NCBI GenBank assembly: GCA_032249175.1
Contig: JAVVGK010000057.1
Span: 1 to 9,498 of the forward strand
Source of the DNA: DSFT01 sp032249175
GTDB lineage: Bacteria > Hydrothermota > Hydrothermia > LBFQ01 > DSFT01
DNA: 9,498 bases
Direction of reading: 5' to 3'
Part shown: positions 7,138 through 9,498 of the stretch, piece after piece
Position numbering within the stretch: position 1 is the first letter of the stretch
How the letters are laid out: the number at the start of each line of letters is the position of its first letter
Program-made: the position numbers and the translations under genes
The notes under the pieces: model-generated
Database searches by the model: none
Told to the model about the DNA's origin: nothing
The model's input: the letters and a program-made list of their open reading frames with translations, nothing else

Positions 7138-7165
7138 TAGTGTTAAGTTATTGATTATCAAGGAC

Positions 7166-7333
7166 TTATGGAAATTTTTGGAAATTATTCATTTTACGGG
7201 GGGATTTAAGGGGGCGAAGCCCCCCGAGGCATAAAAATGGGCATTTTTAAGCCGAAGGCTTATTTTTAGGGTGGGTGGGGAAAATATAGAAAAATAAATA
7301 CTTTCAGAATTATTGAACAAGGCACAAAGCCTT
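7166..7333 (+). repeat. G-rich hairpin element, copy 2
   Basis: Second copy, about 190 bp downstream of the first and in the same orientation. Blocks: TTATG lead, G6 (7198-7203), ATTTAA, hairpin GGGGGC-GAA-GCCCCC (7210-7224), hairpin AAAAAT-GGGC-ATTTTT (7233-7248), hairpin TAAGCC-GAA-GGCTTA (7248-7262) followed by TTTTT, GGGTGGGTGGGG (7269-7280), TTTCAGAATTATTG and AAGGC-ACAAA-GCCTT (7319-7333). The downstream arm matching TTGTCCAATAA of copy 1 is missing: the copy stops where the ALDH promoter begins. The type of element (REP/MITE-like or structured RNA) is unknown. Confidence 0.85.
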
Positions 7334-7343
7334 AATTCCTTAC

Positions 7344-7354
7344 CTTTAAAATTT
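7344..7354 (+). promoter_or_regulatory. Predicted -10 region of the aldehyde dehydrogenase gene
   Basis: CTTTAAAATTT, with TAAAAT at 7347-7352, 9 nt before the ATG. No Shine-Dalgarno lies between them and no clear -35 is seen. Confidence 0.55.
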
Positions 7355-7361
7355 AAAAACT

Positions 7362-8846
7362 ATGAGATATTACAAAAATTTTATAAATGGTAAGTGGGTA
7401 GATGCTAAAACTGATAAAACTTTTGAGAGTAGAAATCCCGCAAATTGGGATGAAGTTATAGGGATTTTTCCTGATTCTTCAAAGGAAGATTTAGAACTGG
7501 CTGTTGAAAGTGCTAAAAGAGGTTTTGAAATATGGTCAAAAATTCCTGCACCAAAGAGAGGTGAAATTTTAAGAAAAGCAGGTGAAATTCTATTAAAAAG
7601 AAAAAGAGAAATAGCTCAGTTAATGAGTAAGGAAATTGGTAAAACTATTACAGAAGCAGAGGGTGATGTTCAGGAAGCAATTGATACTGCATTTTATAGT
7701 TCAGGTGAAGGTAGAAGATTATTTTCATATATAACACCTTCTGAACTTCCAAATAAATTTGCCCTAACTTTTAGAAGACCAATTGGCATTGTAGGAGTAA
7801 TAACAGCTTGGAACTTTCCAATTGCTGTTCCATCTTGGAAAATTTTCCCTGCTCTTCTTGCTGGAAATAGCATTATATTTAAACCTGCTCCTGATGGCTC
7901 AGCTGTTGGCTCTATATTCGCAGAAGTTTTACAAGAAGCTGGACTTCCTGATGGTGTATTTAATATCGTTTTTGGTTATGAAGTAGGGAAGTTCATTGTT
8001 GAGCATCCAGAAATTAAAGTTATAGCATTTACAGGTGGAACTGAAACAGGTAAAATAATTTATCAAATAGCTAGTAAATTTTTAAAGAAAGTTTCCTTAG
8101 AATTAGGAGGGAAAAATCCTCAAATTGTTATGCCTTCTGCGAATTTGGATTTGGCAGTTGATGGGGTTTTGTGGGGTGCTTTTGGGACAAGTGGTCAAAG
8201 ATGCACTTCAACATCAAGACTTATATTACATGAGAAAATTTATAATGATTTTATGGAAAAGTTAAGAAAGAGATTACCTGAACTTATATTGGGTGATCCA
8301 CTTGACCCAAAAACAACAATGGGACCTATTATAAATCCCCAATCCTTAGAGAAAATTAAAAAATATGTTGAAATAGGAATGAATGAAGGAGCAAATTTAA
8401 CTTATGGTGGAAATCAATTAAAAGATGGTTATTATTCAAAAGGTTGGTGGTTTGAGCCAACTATATTTGAAAATGTTAATACTAATATGAAAATTTTTCA
8501 AGATGAGATATTCGGACCTGTTCTTTCTGTAATAAAGGTTAAAAGTTTTGAAGAAGCTATTGAAGTTGCTAATAATTCAAGATATGGTTTATCTTCCTCT
8601 ATTTATACTAATGATATTAATGAAGCTATGAAAGCAATTGAATTGTTACAAGCAGGAATTACTTATGTTAATGCTCCAACAATTGGAGCAGAAAGTCATT
8701 TACCATTTGGTGGAGTTAAAGAAACAGGTAATGGATATAGGGAAGGTGGTTGGACTGTTTTTGATATATTTACGGAATGGAAAACTGTTTATATTGATTT
8801 TTCAGGAAGATTACAAAAAGCCCAAATTGATACTTGGAGAGAATAG
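7362..8846 (+). CDS. NAD(P)-dependent aldehyde dehydrogenase
   Basis: Cytoplasmic oxidation of an aldehyde to its acid with NAD or NADP. The 494-residue protein is a full-length ALDH-superfamily enzyme. It has the AWNFP oxyanion-hole motif with N151, the cofactor-binding IIFKPAPDGSAVG, FTGGTETGK, the catalytic general base E247 in LELGGKN and the nucleophile C281 in GQRCTS. E-to-C spacing is 34 residues, as in classic ALDHs. EIFGPVLSV and the C-terminal LPFGGVKETGNGYREGG block are also present. The C-terminal tail (FTEWKTVYIDFSGRLQKAQID) resembles ALDHs annotated for semialdehyde substrates, but the substrate cannot be fixed here. It is a single-gene unit flanked by the repeat pair and an 89-nt gap. 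There is no Shine-Dalgarno; the start is supported by the -10-like motif and the standard N-terminal NFINGKWV. Confidence 0.96.
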   Translation: MRYYKNFINGKWVDAKTDKTFESRNPANWDEVIGIFPDSSKEDLELAVESAKRGFEIWSKIPAPKRGEILRKAGEILLKRKREIAQLMSKEIGKTITEAEGDVQEAIDTAFYSSGEGRRLFSYITPSELPNKFALTFRRPIGIVGVITAWNFPIAVPSWKIFPALLAGNSIIFKPAPDGSAVGSIFAEVLQEAGLPDGVFNIVFGYEVGKFIVEHPEIKVIAFTGGTETGKIIYQIASKFLKKVSLELGGKNPQIVMPSANLDLAVDGVLWGAFGTSGQRCTSTSRLILHEKIYNDFMEKLRKRLPELILGDPLDPKTTMGPIINPQSLEKIKKYVEIGMNEGANLTYGGNQLKDGYYSKGWWFEPTIFENVNTNMKIFQDEIFGPVLSVIKVKSFEEAIEVANNSRYGLSSSIYTNDINEAMKAIELLQAGITYVNAPTIGAESHLPFGGVKETGNGYREGGWTVFDIFTEWKTVYIDFSGRLQKAQIDTWRE

Positions 8847-8906
8847 TTTCAGACCTTTTTAAAATACTTTTTTCGGCTTTGAAGCTTTCTCCATTTAATT
8901 GACAAA

Positions 8907-8935
8907 TTGAAATTTAAATTTTCATGCTTTAAACT
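8907..8935 (+). promoter_or_regulatory. Possible promoter abutting the last gene
   Basis: TTGAAA (8907-8912), a 17-nt spacer, then TAAACT (8930-8935), which touches the ATG at 8936. Usual spacing would start transcription a few bases inside the gene, so either the spacing is unusual or another element, such as TAAATT at 8915-8920, is used. No Shine-Dalgarno is visible. Confidence 0.3.
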
Positions 8936-9498
8936 ATGAGGAAGATAACTTTAATTTTAACAATAAGCTTGTGGGTAGATGGTGTTTTTGCCCAAAAGAT
9001 AAGCTCCTATGACTTTTCTGTCGTAAGGGAATGGATAAGTGCTACTGAAAAATTATATCTTGGGTTTTCGTCAAATCGTGGTCAAATAAATAAAGAAGCT
9101 CTTATTTACTCCAAAGGACCTGGATTTAATGTATATATTACTGAAAAAGGACTTTCTTTTCTAATGTTCTCTTTTGAAAAAGAAAATTCACAAATTCCAG
9201 AAATAGACAATAAGCTAATTAAAGAGAATACCAAAAAAGAGCATATAAAAGTTTGGAGGATTGACTATGACTTGATTGGTTCAAACATCAAAAAAGAAAA
9301 TATAACTTTTGAAAATGAAATACCAAACTACTATGAAAATTATTACACTCAATATGCTCCTGATGGAATTTTATTTGTAAAGCTATATAGGAAAGTAAGA
9401 ATAAAAGAAGTTTATCCTGGCATTGATTGGATATTAAGATATGATGAGAATGGAAACTTTCATCATGAATTTGAAGCAAGTCCAAACTCAAACATAGC
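8936..9498 (+). CDS. Exported DUF7948-type surface protein, 5' part (runs off the window)
   Basis: Reads open from ATG 8936 to the window end, giving 187 residues without a stop. The N terminus (MRKITLILTISLWVDGVFAQ) is a signal peptide with probable cleavage after VFA. The mature part matches the N-terminal DUF7948 domain found before SBBP repeats in large surface or secreted proteins: GFSSNRGQINKEALIYSKGP at the position of the family's NKGQ block, FNVYITEKGLSFLMF, then VRIKEVYPGIDWILRYD with HHEFEASPNSN matching the family's YPGID and YDFVVAPGA blocks. Such proteins often run to many hundreds of residues with C-terminal repeats or sorting domains, which would lie beyond this window. It follows ALDH after 89 nt in which I see no clear terminator. 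The family call is from motif recognition; the substrate and role are unknown. Confidence 0.85.
   Translation, partial: MRKITLILTISLWVDGVFAQKISSYDFSVVREWISATEKLYLGFSSNRGQINKEALIYSKGPGFNVYITEKGLSFLMFSFEKENSQIPEIDNKLIKENTKKEHIKVWRIDYDLIGSNIKKENITFENEIPNYYENYYTQYAPDGILFVKLYRKVRIKEVYPGIDWILRYDENGNFHHEFEASPNSNI

Noticed and set aside
7248..7267. Intrinsic terminator for an upstream plus-strand gene
   Set aside because: The GAA-loop hairpin plus T-run is terminator-like, but the nearest upstream plus-strand gene ends at 4133, the adjacent upstream gene points the other way, and the stem is only 6 bp. Treated as part of the repeat element.
6977..7333. CRISPR array or tandem repeat array
   Set aside because: Only two long, diverged copies with internal hairpins and no regular short repeat-spacer pattern; no cas genes are present.
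8638..8862. Plus-strand open frame of 74 codons
   Set aside because: Out-of-frame shadow over the conserved C-terminal part of the aldehyde dehydrogenase.
8847..8935. Terminator after the aldehyde dehydrogenase
   Set aside because: T-runs are present but no stem of useful length precedes them.
9288..9491. Minus-strand open frame of 67 codons
   Set aside because: Antisense to the DUF7948-type gene, which has a signal peptide and family motifs; the antisense translation has no recognisable features.

Overview
The window is AT-rich bacterial DNA. Nine complete genes are packed into short operons, and a tenth gene runs off the right end. The proteins are Lys/Ile/Asn-rich. Der, RecR, YbaB and LemA mark the host as bacterial. 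The LptA/OstA-like protein points to a diderm cell envelope. The S-adenosylmethionine synthetase is the archaeal-type enzyme, which is scattered in bacteria. The last gene carries a DUF7948-type domain common in surface proteins of Bacteroidota-like and candidate-phylum diderms. I read this as an uncultivated, possibly thermophilic, diderm lineage (a WOR-3-like candidate phylum is one guess). That placement is inference.

Layout, left to right. (1) 3-1771, minus strand: lemA, then an archaeal-type MAT gene, joined by an ATGA overlap. (2) 1814-4133, plus strand, divergent from lemA: a small Lys-rich TPR-like protein, an Xaa-Pro aminopeptidase-like M24 peptidase, ybaB and recR, all overlapping or nearly abutting. 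(3) 4159-6891 (possibly 6933), minus strand, convergent with recR: an OstA/LptA-like gene, der and a yfiH/pgeF-family gene, again tightly coupled. (4) 6934-7361: a gene-free stretch holding two diverged copies of a G-rich, hairpin-rich element of about 150 bp, unlike anything else in the window. (5) 7362-8846: a stand-alone aldehyde dehydrogenase. (6) 8936 to the window end: the 5' part of an exported DUF7948-type protein.

The first genes of four transcription units (lemA, TPR-like, lptA-like, ALDH) share an identical 11-mer, CTTTAAAATTT, ending 6-8 nt before their start (or proposed start), and none has a convincing Shine-Dalgarno there. MAT, ybaB and der, which are internal genes, do have Shine-Dalgarno sequences. 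This looks like sigma70-type -10 elements driving leaderless or nearly leaderless mRNAs at operon heads. Applied to the lptA-like gene, the rule points to an ATT codon at 6933 and so to an N-terminal hydrophobic export segment that the ATG start at 6891 would miss.

Most genes are housekeeping: methyl-donor synthesis, DNA repair, ribosome assembly, envelope biogenesis and peptide turnover. The least explained parts are the intergenic repeat pair, with a compensatory base-pair change in one hairpin, the operon-head motif, and the small TPR-like gene. No defence system, CRISPR array, tRNA, rRNA or transposase gene is visible.
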